Numbered from the stretch's first letter, positions 17,642 through 25,341 are shown. The stretch is DNA of 35,251 nt from Dysgonomonas sp. Marseille-P4677 (GCF_016652235.1 NZ_JAEPKU010000036.1:1-35251), one strand, 5' to 3'. Made by a program: numbers and translations. Notes: generated by a model not told the origin, from the letters alone.

Positions 17642-19519
17642 ATGAGAAAACTTTTATTTTTAAACATTCTTTTTCTATTATCATTTGTCATAAATGAAAT
17701 TTTTGCAGCTACACCTCGTCCCGAATATCCTCGTCCTCAGTTTGAGCGAACAGATTGGATAAATCTAAACGGCGAATGGACATTTGAGTTCGATTTTGTA
17801 GGGTCGGGCTTAGATAGAGGCTATAGCAGTGCAGCAAAATTTGATAAAAAAATTATAGTTCCATTTGCACCTGAAAGTAAATTATCGGGAGTAGGGTATA
17901 CTGATTTTATCAATCATATATGGTATCAGAAGAGCATTACCGTTCCGTCTAATTGGTCAAACAAGAATATTCTTCTAAATTTTGGTGCAGTATATTATAC
18001 ATCGGAAGTATATATTGATGGAAAGTTTGTTGGGCGTCACTTTGGTGGAAGTTCATCTTTCTCATTCGATATTACCAAATTTGTGGAAGCAGGGAAAACC
18101 CACAGCCTTGTGGTTTATGCATCCAGCGATGTTAGAACAGGTAAACAGTCGGCAGGAAAGCAATCTTTGCAATATGCCTCTCACGATTGTGACTATACCC
18201 GTACAACCGGTATTTGGCAAACTGTTTGGATGGAAGCCGTAAATCCATTCGGGCTGAAACGGACTCAGGTTATAACTGATATTGACCAGAAGCAGATAGT
18301 TATTCATCCTCAATTCTATAAAGAGAATAATCACTCGCTTAAAGTAATACTTAAAGATGGAGATAAGGTCGTTAATACTCAGAATGTAAAGGCTAGTAAT
18401 AATAGTATTATCGTAATTCCGGTTAAGAATATGAAAACATGGAGTCCCGAAAGTCCTTTTTTATATAATTTGACTTATCAGGTTTTAGATCAAAAAGGAG
18501 CTGTGCTGGATGAAGTAAATTCGTATGTCGGAATGCGCAAAGTACATATCGAGGGTAATAAAATCTTTTTAAATAACGAACCATATTATCAACGGCTGGT
18601 CCTCGATCAGGGCTTTTATCCCGATGGAATATGGACTGCACCTTCGGATGAAGCATTGAAGAATGATATTGTACTATCGATGCAGGCCGGATTTAATGGG
18701 GCTCGCCTTCATCAAAAAGTATTTGAAGAACGATTCTATTATTGGGCCGATAAGCTGGGTTATATAACTTGGGGTGAGAGTGCAAGCTGGGGCATGGATG
18801 CTAACGATATTGAGGTGGCAAGAAATTTCTTGGCCGAATGGTCTGAATGTATAATACGCGATAGAAATCATCCTTCATTGCTGATATGGACACCAATGAA
18901 TGAGCAGTGGTGGCCCGATAATGTGCAATATCCTAGATTTGCCGAAGACCTTTATAATGTAACCAAACAACTAGACCCTACTCGCCCTGTTAATAATTCA
19001 AGCGGAGGTCAGCATATAAAGACTGACATCTGGACGGTACATAATTATGAGCAGAATCCTGAAAAACTTAGAGATATAATTTACAAAGACGGGGTGTTCT
19101 TCCAAACTCCTATGATGACAAAGAAGAAATCGACCAACATAGGATTTAATGATGTGAAAGATGTCACTAAATATATTTTCCCATTATACGACGGCAAGAT
19201 GCCTTATGTCATCGATGAAGTAGGAGGTATCAAATGGGTAAAAGATCAGGAAAAGCAATTGAAAGATTCAAGAACAGAATCGTGGGGATATGGAGAAGCT
19301 CCTAAGTCGATGGAGGAATTCTATACCCGTCTCGAAGGGCAAATTGATGCCGTACTGTCTCTTTCTAAATATGTTTGGGGATATTGTTATACCCAATTGA
19401 CAGATGTTGAACAAGAGCAGAATGGTGTTTATTTTTATGATCGTTCCTCGAAATTTGATATGAAGCGGATTCATTCTATTTTTTCAAAAACGCCGGATCA
19501 AGTAAAACAGGTGGATTGA
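17642..19519 (+). CDS. GH2 family glycoside hydrolase (beta-galactosidase/glucuronidase-like)
   Basis: A 625-residue retaining exo-glycosidase with a signal peptide (1-23), predicted periplasmic. The sugar-binding jelly roll lies at about 28-200 (PRPQFERTDWINLNGEWTFE), an Ig-like domain at about 205-298, and the TIM barrel from about 300 (VGMRKVHIEGNKIFLNNEPY). Acid/base Glu421 is in LIWTPMNEQWW and nucleophile Glu526 in PYVIDEVGG. The motif GYCYTQLTDVEQEQNGVYFY near the end is typical of compact GH2 enzymes. There is no C-terminal extension, so it is shorter than LacZ. Beta-galactosidase, beta-glucuronidase, beta-mannosidase and alpha-arabinopyranosidase activities all occur in GH2. As last gene of the PUL it would trim imported oligosaccharides. 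Confidence 0.93.
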   Translation: MRKLLFLNILFLLSFVINEIFAATPRPEYPRPQFERTDWINLNGEWTFEFDFVGSGLDRGYSSAAKFDKKIIVPFAPESKLSGVGYTDFINHIWYQKSITVPSNWSNKNILLNFGAVYYTSEVYIDGKFVGRHFGGSSSFSFDITKFVEAGKTHSLVVYASSDVRTGKQSAGKQSLQYASHDCDYTRTTGIWQTVWMEAVNPFGLKRTQVITDIDQKQIVIHPQFYKENNHSLKVILKDGDKVVNTQNVKASNNSIIVIPVKNMKTWSPESPFLYNLTYQVLDQKGAVLDEVNSYVGMRKVHIEGNKIFLNNEPYYQRLVLDQGFYPDGIWTAPSDEALKNDIVLSMQAGFNGARLHQKVFEERFYYWADKLGYITWGESASWGMDANDIEVARNFLAEWSECIIRDRNHPSLLIWTPMNEQWWPDNVQYPRFAEDLYNVTKQLDPTRPVNNSSGGQHIKTDIWTVHNYEQNPEKLRDIIYKDGVFFQTPMMTKKKSTNIGFNDVKDVTKYIFPLYDGKMPYVIDEVGGIKWVKDQEKQLKDSRTESWGYGEAPKSMEEFYTRLEGQIDAVLSLSKYVWGYCYTQLTDVEQEQNGVYFYDRSSKFDMKRIHSIFSKTPDQVKQVD

Positions 19520-19538
19520 ATATTAACATATTCAAAGT

Positions 19539-19570
19539 AAAAGGTTGTCTCAATCGAGACAACCTTTTTT
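19539..19570 (+). terminator. Intrinsic terminator ending the PUL
   Basis: A 13-bp perfect stem (left arm AAAAGGTTGTCTC 19539-19551, right arm 19556-19568) with loop AATC and a T-run into 19570, 20 bases after the GH2 stop. The A-run on the left also makes it usable from the minus strand, where it would serve the Hsp20 gene. Confidence 0.88.
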
Positions 19571-19602
19571 GATTCACCTTAAAACCTAAATACCTACAAT
19601 AA

Positions 19603-20037
19603 TTATGAGATGGCAATTTTTTTCACTTTATCTTCAATAGTTTTCATCTGTTTTGGTAATGTAATTTGTAGAATGCCGTTTACCTGTGAAGCTGATATAT
19701 TTTCAGTATCGATGTTTTCAGGAATTGTAAAACTGCGTATAAATGAAGATTGCTTGAATTCGCGACGCAATATTTTATTGTTATCATCTTTTTCTTCATT
19801 TTCTACTTTACTTTCAGCAGATATTCTAAGGATTTCTTTTTCTATCTCTATTTTTATATCTTCCTTATTGAATCCCGGAACCGATAGTTCTATACTGAAA
19901 GCTTTTTCGTTTTCAGATACATTTGTAGCAGGGAGATCTCCATTAACGAATGGGTTAAATACATCGTCATTTACAAAATTGAAAAATGTAGGAAAAAAAC
20001 TTCCGCTTCTGTCGAATCTTCTAATTTGATTTTTCAT
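19603..20037 (-). CDS. hsp20: Hsp20/alpha-crystallin small heat-shock protein
   Basis: A 144-residue small heat-shock chaperone, ATP-independent, holding unfolded proteins in the cytoplasm. The N-terminal arm (MKNQIRRFDRSGSFFPTFFN) is followed by the alpha-crystallin domain at about 38-135, with VPGFNKEDIKIEIEKEILRI, ADS-like strand EFKQSSFIRSFTIPENI and the conserved NGILQITLPK. The C-terminal IxI-type tail is not distinct. Length is normal. It is a single gene, convergent with the PUL and sharing its terminator. Upstream it has a perfect AGGAGG ribosome-binding site, unusual for this phylum, and a cluster of TGCAAA repeats that may be an operator. Heat or stress induction is likely from the family, not shown by the sequence. 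Confidence 0.95.
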   Translation of the reverse strand: MKNQIRRFDRSGSFFPTFFNFVNDDVFNPFVNGDLPATNVSENEKAFSIELSVPGFNKEDIKIEIEKEILRISAESKVENEEKDDNNKILRREFKQSSFIRSFTIPENIDTENISASQVNGILQITLPKQMKTIEDKVKKIAIS

Positions 20038-20045
20038 AATCTTAT

Positions 20046-20051
20046 CCTCCT
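20046..20051 (-). promoter_or_regulatory. Canonical Shine-Dalgarno AGGAGG before hsp20
   Basis: Minus-strand AGGAGG lies 8 bases before the ATG at 20037. Most Bacteroidota genes, including the others here, have A-rich leaders without a Shine-Dalgarno site. A strong one suggests high or heat-tuned translation; it also fixes the start codon. Confidence 0.7.
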
Positions 20052-20096
20052 AAATTTATGTTAGTCGTTTTATTTTTTATATTATTGATTGTAACA

Positions 20097-20136
20097 TTTT
20101 GCAATCTATTAAGCATAATGCAAAAAGTATGCAAAA
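20097..20136. repeat. Clustered ATGCAAAA repeats upstream of hsp20
   Basis: ATGCAAAA occurs at 20118-20125 and 20129-20136, 11 bases apart (one helical turn), and an inverted TTTTGCAA lies at 20097-20104. The spacing on one face of the helix suggests a protein-binding site near the hsp20 promoter. In this AT-rich region chance is possible. Confidence 0.3.
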
Positions 20137-20290
20137 GTGACTAAATGGCATCTTTTCGGCTTTTTATAAAAGTTAAATTATGTTGTTTGTATTTTAATAT
20201 ATTGGTGTATAGTTTATTGAATTTATTATTGCCCTTTTCTTATATTGTGTGTGTAGTGACATAATGTCTTGTTTTTTGTGTCTGAGTATT

Positions 20291-20318
20291 AAAAAAGGGA
20301 ATCTTTTCGATTCCCTTT
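20291..20318 (-). terminator. Terminator of the bactofilin/actin-like operon
   Basis: A 10-bp perfect stem (AAAGGGAATC 20294-20303 with GATTCCCTTT 20309-20318, loop TTTTC). On the minus strand it is followed by a T6 run, 93 bases after the stop of the second bactofilin gene. Confidence 0.8.
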
Positions 20319-20410
20319 CTCCCAAAGACAAAATTGATCTATGTATTGTCATTGGTTATTAGTTCTTTTTCAATGTAGAAAATGAAGTGATTTTTAATAG
20401 TTTCTAAATA

Positions 20411-20980
20411 CTACCACCAATTATCTGTTTGATTTGTTGGTTCGAGATTAACCGAACTTTGCTTTCTAACTACCTGAGGTTCTTTATTCATATTATGGGC
20501 ATTCTGAAAAATAATAGAATCCTTCTTTACTGTTCCTAACTCTTTGGCTAAATCAGGTAGCGTATCAGTAGATTCCCTTTCTGAATAATTTTTAGCCTCT
20601 GCAATTTTTAGAGATAATAGTGATACTTTTAGATCAGGATTTAACATAACCTTTCCATTGATTATACAACCGGCTTCCATTATGGAAGTTTTAGTAATGA
20701 TTGTACCTTCTATAATAGCACTTGCTCCTAGTTGTAAGTCTTCAGCGCAAATTATATCTCCAATCACTCTACCTTCAATTATACAGCGTGTGGCAGTTAT
20801 GTTACCAATAATGCGGGCGCTGGCACTAATAGTAAGAGTATCTTCTATATAAAAATTACGTTCGTGCTCAGCGTCTAAAAGTAAGGAACCCAAAACAACC
20901 GTATCTCCTCCAAGTTCTACGATTTTCGGTGCTGTTACTTTAGTCTCTAAAGTACGGACTTTTCGTTTAAGCAAATACAT
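20411..20980 (-). CDS. Bactofilin-family polymer-forming protein (long form)
   Basis: A 189-residue bactofilin. Residues about 22-120 form the right-handed beta-helix core of short rungs with the hydrophobic/Gly rhythm (ISASARIIGNITATRCIIEG, RVIGDIICAEDLQLGASAII, EGTIITKTSIMEAGCIINGK). It has a 20-residue basic head (MYLLKRKVRTLETK) and a polar, low-complexity tail of about 60 residues ending NQTDNWW. Bactofilins assemble nucleotide-free filaments and act as scaffolds at the membrane. The tail, absent from the partner at 22064, could bind a client. It is the last gene of a three-gene operon, 20 bases after the actin-like gene. No peptidase or cell-wall enzyme, the common bactofilin neighbour, is nearby. 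Confidence 0.85.
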   Translation of the reverse strand: MYLLKRKVRTLETKVTAPKIVELGGDTVVLGSLLLDAEHERNFYIEDTLTISASARIIGNITATRCIIEGRVIGDIICAEDLQLGASAIIEGTIITKTSIMEAGCIINGKVMLNPDLKVSLLSLKIAEAKNYSERESTDTLPDLAKELGTVKKDSIIFQNAHNMNKEPQVVRKQSSVNLEPTNQTDNWW

Positions 20981-21000
20981 ATTTTCTTATTTAAACTAAA

Positions 21001-22021
21001 TTATTCGGAAATATTAGTCACTACAGTAGTTGCATTGCCAATATCTATTCCTACAGCAGATTTCATTCTTCCATGTCCTGCTCGCAACGAATTGAGAGCA
21101 TATCCTCTGCTGGCTACTGTTTCGGGATTATCTAAGACTATTATTTCAGTAAAGTTTCCGAACTCTTCTTTAAAGCAATCAATCAGTTCTTGATAATACA
21201 TCGCACCTCCACACATGTATATTCTGTTGGTTTTTTGCCAAATTAGAGTCGTTGATGATGTTGCGTAAGCTAGGCGATATAACTTCTTGATAATAAGTTT
21301 GGATTACATTTTTTCTCAATTCCCGTAAATCTACGTTCTGACGATTTAGAAAAACATAACCTCGCTGAAAAGCTTCATCGAATTGGTGAGCATTTCTGAG
21401 CTCTAAATAATACTTATTCTTCAATTCGTTAATCATCAAATTTACAGCATAACGAATCCCATGTGTGCTGATCATAGTCTGTTCTATAATTCCCGAATCT
21501 GTACTAAGTATAGATTCAAATGTACCAAATCCGCAACTGAAAACAAAGAAGCTTCCGGATACCGGCGGTTCTCCTTTTCGTATTGCAATAGTACATCCTA
21601 CGATTTCGGGCATTACTTCTACTTTTTGTACTTCCAAAATTACTTTCTTTATCGTTCCAGCATTGTGTGTTGACGCATCATAATTTAATATATGAGTTCG
21701 CTGGAAAAACTCTACTGCCTTATCCTTATAGATATAATAAGTGGAATAAGGGAACCCTGTTGTGATTGTTATCGGCTGTTCTACTTGATCTTGTATTAAC
21801 AACATAGATGCATTTGCTAGTAGTTGATAATCCGTATCATCAGGGGATGAGTTGATTAATTTGTGTGGAAATTGACCTTCATTCAAAGCAAGATCCCCAC
21901 AGATATACCATTTATTGGCATGTTGAATCTTTAATCCATGAAGCAAATCTTTCGATGTTTGCGACAGGACAGTGTTGTTGCTTTCAACCAAACTGGGAAA
22001 AAACCGGGTTTCAAGAATCAT
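21001..22021 (-). CDS. ParM-like actin-fold ATPase, circularly permuted, with one frameshift
   Basis: As given, two frames: 22021-21179 (280 residues) and 21216-21001 (71 residues). Dropping one A from the six-base run at 21231-21236 joins them into about 339 residues. Visible blocks are FFPSLVE (7-13), ICGDLALNEG (40-49), YQLLANASMLLI (65-76), ITTGFPYSTYYIYKD (86-100), a degenerate phosphate-2 loop FSCGFGTFE (161-169; Ser replaces the usual Asp), the adenosine loop IYMCGGA (267-273) and DNPETVASRGYALN (297-310), all as in ParM/StbA-type proteins. The phosphate-1 motif VGIDIGNATT, normally at residues 3-15, is at 323-332, just before the stop. A stop codon two codons upstream of the first ATG rules out a hidden N-terminal copy. 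The gene lies between two bactofilin genes in an apparent operon (gaps of 42 and 20 bases). The frameshift may be a sequencing error or real inactivation. Filament formation is inference. Confidence 0.75.
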
Positions 22022-22063
22022 AGTTTAAGAAGTTAAATTTATAAAATATAGGGGAATTAACCT

Positions 22064-22384
22064 TCAGGAAGTTGAGGGCTCCATTGAAATAATCCCTTCG
22101 TATGTTGCACCGTGCTCTAATGTTAATATCTTCGCGTCGAGTTCTCCTTTTATTTTACCAGTGTTTTTTATAGAAATAGAGTTGACTGCAGATATATTTC
22201 CTTCGATATACCCAAACACCACAAGATCAATGGCTTTTACGTTGCCTTGAACTACACCATTTGTGCCAATTACGACAACATTTGCGTCTTTTATATCACC
22301 TACAATAGTACCGTCAATGCGGATGTTATGGGTTTTTTCTATAGATCCTCGAAGTACAAAGCTTTCACTAACAATACTTGGCAT
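22064..22384 (-). CDS. Bactofilin-family polymer-forming protein (short form)
   Basis: A 106-residue bactofilin consisting of almost nothing but the beta-helix core: short repeats with the bactofilin rhythm (IRIDGTIVGDIKDANVVVIG, NGVVQGNVKAIDLVVFGYIE, GNISAVNSISIKNTGKIKGE, LDAKILTLEHGATYEGII). Head (MPSIVSESFVLRG) and tail (MEPSTS) are short. It is the first gene of the operon, 42 bases before the actin-like gene. It would polymerise without nucleotide, probably with the longer bactofilin at 20411; co-assembly and a link to the actin-like protein are inference from gene order. Polymer-forming cytoskeletal is the usual database label for this family. Confidence 0.9.
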   Translation of the reverse strand: MPSIVSESFVLRGSIEKTHNIRIDGTIVGDIKDANVVVIGTNGVVQGNVKAIDLVVFGYIEGNISAVNSISIKNTGKIKGELDAKILTLEHGATYEGIISMEPSTS

Positions 22385-22521
22385 TTGAGAGGAAAAATCA
22401 AAAAATCCTTGCTCTAGATTCTCTTTTCGGGCATATATATATTATTAAGAATAATTATATCGCTAGAGGCATTCAATGCTGATAGCTTTACTGAAACCGC
22501 TTTTAAAAGAAATTATATATG

Positions 22522-22529
22522 CAAATGTA
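22522..22529 (-). promoter_or_regulatory. -7 box TACATTTG for the bactofilin/actin-like operon
   Basis: Exact TAnnTTTG on the minus strand, about 140 bases before the first start codon (22384), implying a leader of about 130 bases. The only exact match that I noticed in this spacer; no clear -33. Confidence 0.35.
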
Positions 22530-22810
22530 CATTAAAAGATTTCTTTTTAGCATATTAGTTTAGTGAAAATTTTTCTTTTTAACATATAAGGTATATCGCT
22601 GTATGTTAGATGTATACTTGTGTTGTTAAATCAAATAAGTGTATTTTTAGTAAATTTTTTTTAAAATAATCAGGTTAAACAAAAAAATATTTATTTAAAC
22701 TTTAAATTCAATTGTTTTTCAGTATTTTCATGGAGTGGATACTTAGTTATACTGCGGGATTGGAAGATTTATTACTCTCTGTTTTTTTGATATGACATTA
22801 TCCTGAAATA

Positions 22811-22846
22811 AAAAAGGATTCTGATTACTTTATCAGAATCCTTTTT
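22811..22846 (-). terminator. Terminator of the hydroxypyruvate isomerase-like gene
   Basis: A 15-bp perfect stem (22811-22825 and 22832-22846, loop TACTTT) beginning 21 bases after the stop at 22868, with a T-run on the minus strand. The sequence is nearly symmetrical and could work in both directions. Confidence 0.85.
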
Positions 22847-22867
22847 ATTTTATGCTAACATTAATAC

Positions 22868-23752
22868 TTATACATCGCAAATACGGATACATTTTTCGAG
22901 CGAGGCTATTTTATCTTTTTGTTTCGGTACAAATTCTTGTCCAACGAAGCCTTTATATCCTGTTTCTACAATAGCTCGCATTATGGCAGGATAGTATAGC
23001 TCTTGAGTTTCGTCTATCTCATTTCGTCCCGGATTACCACCTGTATGTATATGAGAAAAATATTGATGGTATTTGCGTATATTTTCTATTATATTGCCTT
23101 CCATTATTTGCATATGATATATATCATATAATAGTTTGAAATTAGGAGAACCTATACGACGGCATAATTCAGCACCCCATATTGTATGATCGCACAAATA
23201 GTCTTTGTGCCCAACACTGTTTAGTAGCTCCATCGTGAGCACCACATTATACTTTTCCGCAATGGGAGTAATACGCTTTAGCCCTTTTTCACAATTTTCC
23301 CAACCTTGTAAATCAGTGACACCATTTCTTTTTCCCGAGAAACATATCAGATTAGTAAGGCCAGCTTCTGCTACTATCGGGATTACTTTTTCATAGCTGG
23401 CAACCAGTTCGTCATGCAACTCGGGTTGGTTAAATCCTCTGTCGATACCCAATCCTGCACCTTGTGCCATGGCAACTGTAAGCCCGTTGTTAAATACCAC
23501 AGGCCATTCTTCAGGATTAAGTAATTCAACCGACTGTATGCCTATTTTTTTACATATCTTACAAAATTCATCGAGAGGTATATCTCCAAAGCACCATTTG
23601 CTTACCGAGTGGCGTATATTTCCTTTAAGAGGTTCTTGCGCACTATTTTTGAAAATTGTGGATGCTGATAATCCCTGAACAGATGCTACAGCACCACTTG
23701 CAACAATGGCTTTTAGGGCGGTTCTTCGCGTAATATTCTTCATGGCGGACAT
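22868..23752 (-). CDS. Tat-exported sugar isomerase-like TIM barrel (hydroxypyruvate isomerase family)
   Basis: A 294-residue protein of the xylose isomerase-like AP endonuclease-2 superfamily, annotated in most genomes as hydroxypyruvate isomerase-like. The N-terminus is a twin-arginine signal (ITRRTALKAIVASGAVAS, Arg9-Arg10), so it should be exported folded. The metal-binding residues of the family are visible: Glu175 (LTMELLNS), Asp210 (KLLYDIYHMQIMEGN), His236 (SHIHTGG) and Glu273 (VGQEF). The family reaction is keto-aldose isomerisation of a small sugar or sugar acid; the true substrate of exported Bacteroidota members is unknown. Met4 (23743) is an alternative start that keeps the Tat motif. 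Single gene with its own promoter box and terminator. Confidence 0.88.
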   Translation of the reverse strand: MSAMKNITRRTALKAIVASGAVASVQGLSASTIFKNSAQEPLKGNIRHSVSKWCFGDIPLDEFCKICKKIGIQSVELLNPEEWPVVFNNGLTVAMAQGAGLGIDRGFNQPELHDELVASYEKVIPIVAEAGLTNLICFSGKRNGVTDLQGWENCEKGLKRITPIAEKYNVVLTMELLNSVGHKDYLCDHTIWGAELCRRIGSPNFKLLYDIYHMQIMEGNIIENIRKYHQYFSHIHTGGNPGRNEIDETQELYYPAIMRAIVETGYKGFVGQEFVPKQKDKIASLEKCIRICDV

Positions 23753-23785
23753 TTAAATAATAGGTGTTAGAAAAAATATAAAGTA

Positions 23786-23793
23786 CAAATATA
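23786..23793 (-). promoter_or_regulatory. -7 box TATATTTG of the isomerase-like gene
   Basis: Exact TAnnTTTG on the minus strand, 33 bases before the start codon at 23752. No clear -33 TTG. Confidence 0.45.
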
Positions 23794-23866
23794 AGATTAT
23801 TTGAGAAAGAATAGACTCCATGTGTTAATAATATATCTTTTCTTTCAGATTCTATGTAGGTCTGTT

Positions 23867-23922
23867 AAAAAAGGAAAACCGACGAAAAGTTAAAATATTA
23901 CTTTCGTCGGTTTTCCTTTTTT
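23867..23922 (-). terminator. Terminator downstream of pheS
   Basis: Two 21-base arms (23867-23887 and 23902-23922) pair perfectly around a 14-base AT-rich loop, starting 12 bases past the pheS stop, with T-rich sequence on the minus-strand exit. Very strong hairpin. Confidence 0.88.
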
Positions 23923-23934
23923 ATTTTTTTACTG

Positions 23935-24954
23935 TTAATGTGCACTCTCAAATTCTTCGAGGAATCGTTTATCGTTTTCAGAGAACATACGAAGATCTTT
24001 TACTCTATATTTAAGGTTTGTGATACGTTCTATACCCATCCCTAAAGCATATCCGGTATATAGCTTACTATCGATCCCGCAGTTTTCCAATACATTCGGG
24101 TCTACCATTCCACAACCAAGAATTTCTACCCAACCTGTATGTTTGCAGAACGGACAACCTTTTCCTCCACAGATATTACATGAGATATCCATTTCGGCAC
24201 TAGGTTCTGTAAATGGAAAATAAGATGGACGCAGGCGTATTTTAGTATCTGCACCAAAAAGTTCTTTTGCCACAAATATCAGTACCTGACGCAAATCGGC
24301 AAAAGACACGTCTTTATCTATATATAATGCTTCTACCTGATGAAAAAAACAGTGAGCACGGTATGAAATAGCCTCATTCCTGTATACGCGTCCCGGGCAA
24401 ATGATGCGGATAGGTGGTTGTTGTTTCTCCATTACGCGGGTTTGCACCGATGAGGTATGCGTGCGTAGCAGTACTTCGGGGTTGCGTGCTATGAAGAATG
24501 TATCTTGCATATCGCGGGCTGGATGATCGTCAGCAAAGTTGAGCGACGAAAATACGTGCCAGTCGTCTTCTATTTCAGGGCCTTCGGCGATTGAGAAACC
24601 CAAACGACGGAATATATCGCATATTTCTTTTTTTACGATTGATAATGGATGACGTGTTCCTAAAGCAATAGGAGCAGCAGTACGGGTAAGGTCTATGATA
24701 TCATTACCTATCTGTACATTTTCAAGCGATTCTTTCAATTGATTGATACGTTCCTGAGCCTTTTCCTTTAGCTCGTTCAATTTCATACCTACTTCACGCT
24801 TTTGTTCGGCGGCAACATTGCGGAAGTCATTCATCAATGATGAAACTTCTCCTTTCTTGCTCAAGTACTTGATGCGTAGTGCTTCTATCTCTTCAGCTTT
24901 ACTCGCTTTCAGGTTGTCGATCTCCGACAATAGCTGGTTAATCTTGTCAATCAT
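23935..24954 (-). CDS. pheS: Phenylalanine-tRNA ligase alpha subunit
   Basis: A 339-residue catalytic alpha subunit of the alpha2-beta2 phenylalanyl-tRNA synthetase, which charges tRNA-Phe in the cytoplasm. Residues 1-85 are the N-terminal coiled-coil arm that binds tRNA. The class II core follows, with GTRHPLSIVKKEICDIFRRL, motif 2 (ICPGRVYRNEAISYRAHCFF, then HQVEALYID) and motif 3 (YTGYALGMGIERITNLKYRV). The Cys-rich stretch CNICGGKGCPFCKHTGWVEI is common in PheS of several phyla. Length is normal. pheT is not adjacent; in this phylum the two subunits are often encoded apart. It has its own promoter box (24988-24995) and a strong terminator. Confidence 0.98.
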   Translation of the reverse strand: MIDKINQLLSEIDNLKASKAEEIEALRIKYLSKKGEVSSLMNDFRNVAAEQKREVGMKLNELKEKAQERINQLKESLENVQIGNDIIDLTRTAAPIALGTRHPLSIVKKEICDIFRRLGFSIAEGPEIEDDWHVFSSLNFADDHPARDMQDTFFIARNPEVLLRTHTSSVQTRVMEKQQPPIRIICPGRVYRNEAISYRAHCFFHQVEALYIDKDVSFADLRQVLIFVAKELFGADTKIRLRPSYFPFTEPSAEMDISCNICGGKGCPFCKHTGWVEILGCGMVDPNVLENCGIDSKLYTGYALGMGIERITNLKYRVKDLRMFSENDKRFLEEFESAH

Positions 24955-24987
24955 ATATAAATATCTTATTTTCTAAAGAAACGGTTA

Positions 24988-24995
24988 CAAAAGTA
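24988..24995 (-). promoter_or_regulatory. -7 box TACTTTTG of pheS
   Basis: Exact TAnnTTTG on the minus strand, 33 bases before the pheS start codon. No leader-peptide or T-box-like structure is apparent in the short 5' region. Confidence 0.45.
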
Positions 24996-25264
24996 CAGAT
25001 TTCTTTCTTTATATGCCACAGATGATTGATATTTTATGTAATCCTTTTTTTCTCTTCGGTTTGTGAATTTTCTTAAAATAATTATCAATATTTTTATTTT
25101 AAAAAAAGCTCGCATTTTATTTGTTTAGGGAGTAAAAAGTATATTTGAAATTCAATCAATTTCCAAAATATAGTAACTTTAATATTGTTTCTTGCTAAAT
25201 GATATCTTAATGGGGAATCTATATGTTAAAAAAGGCGGTTGAGATGTTATTTTAGTATTTTTTC

Positions 25265-25295
25265 TTGGTTTTCGTTTCTTATAAGGGTATATTTG
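25265..25295 (+). promoter_or_regulatory. Promoter of the Ig-like lipoprotein (TTG - 20 bp - TATATTTG)
   Basis: TTG at 25265-25267 and TATATTTG at 25288-25295 are separated by 20 bases, fitting the Bacteroidota -33/-7 layout. Transcription would start near 25302, only about 10 bases before the ATG at 25312 but 40 before the ATG at 25342. This favours the second start. Confidence 0.6.
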
Positions 25296-25341
25296 TTATT
25301 CAACCATTGAAATGAAAGACAATCATAAAATTACAATTACT

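Larger units (their letters stand above)
20038..20410. other. Spacer between the actin/bactofilin operon and hsp20
   Basis: This 373-base AT-rich stretch has no gene that I can support. It holds the hsp20 ribosome-binding site and TGCAAA repeats at its left end and the terminator of the bactofilin operon at 20291-20318. No exact TAnnTTTG is seen on the minus strand; a near match one base too long (TACTTTTTG) lies at about 20121-20129. Confidence 0.5.
22385..22867. other. AT-rich spacer upstream of the bactofilin operon
   Basis: No supportable gene in these 483 bases. The left half holds the candidate operon promoter and a long leader, the centre is very AT-rich with A and T tracts, and the right end holds the terminator of the isomerase-like gene (22811-22846). 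No repeat array suggestive of a plasmid-type parC centromere was found beside the ParM-like gene. Confidence 0.5.
24955..25341. other. Divergent spacer between pheS and the Ig-like lipoprotein
   Basis: No gene supported. It holds the pheS promoter box (24988-24995) and two rightward TATATTTG boxes, at 25140-25147 and 25288-25295. The second has the better spacing to a TTG and lies closer to the gene. Confidence 0.5.

Noticed and set aside
19610-20029. Plus-strand open frame (139 codons) covering the Hsp20 gene
   Set aside because: The minus strand encodes a complete alpha-crystallin domain; the opposite frame is Ser/Phe/Ile-rich with no recognisable family.
21230-21236. Slippery heptamer A-AAA-AAC in frame at the actin-like frameshift, as for programmed -1 frameshifting
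   Set aside because: The downstream frame needs a +1 shift (or loss of one A). A -1 slip at this heptamer would enter the third frame, which does not encode the conserved IYMCGGA segment.
20411-22384. Plasmid-type partition locus (ParM with parR/parC)
   Set aside because: The flanking genes are bactofilins, not a small DNA-binding adaptor, and I found no tandem iterons upstream. The surroundings (hsp20, pheS, PUL) look chromosomal.
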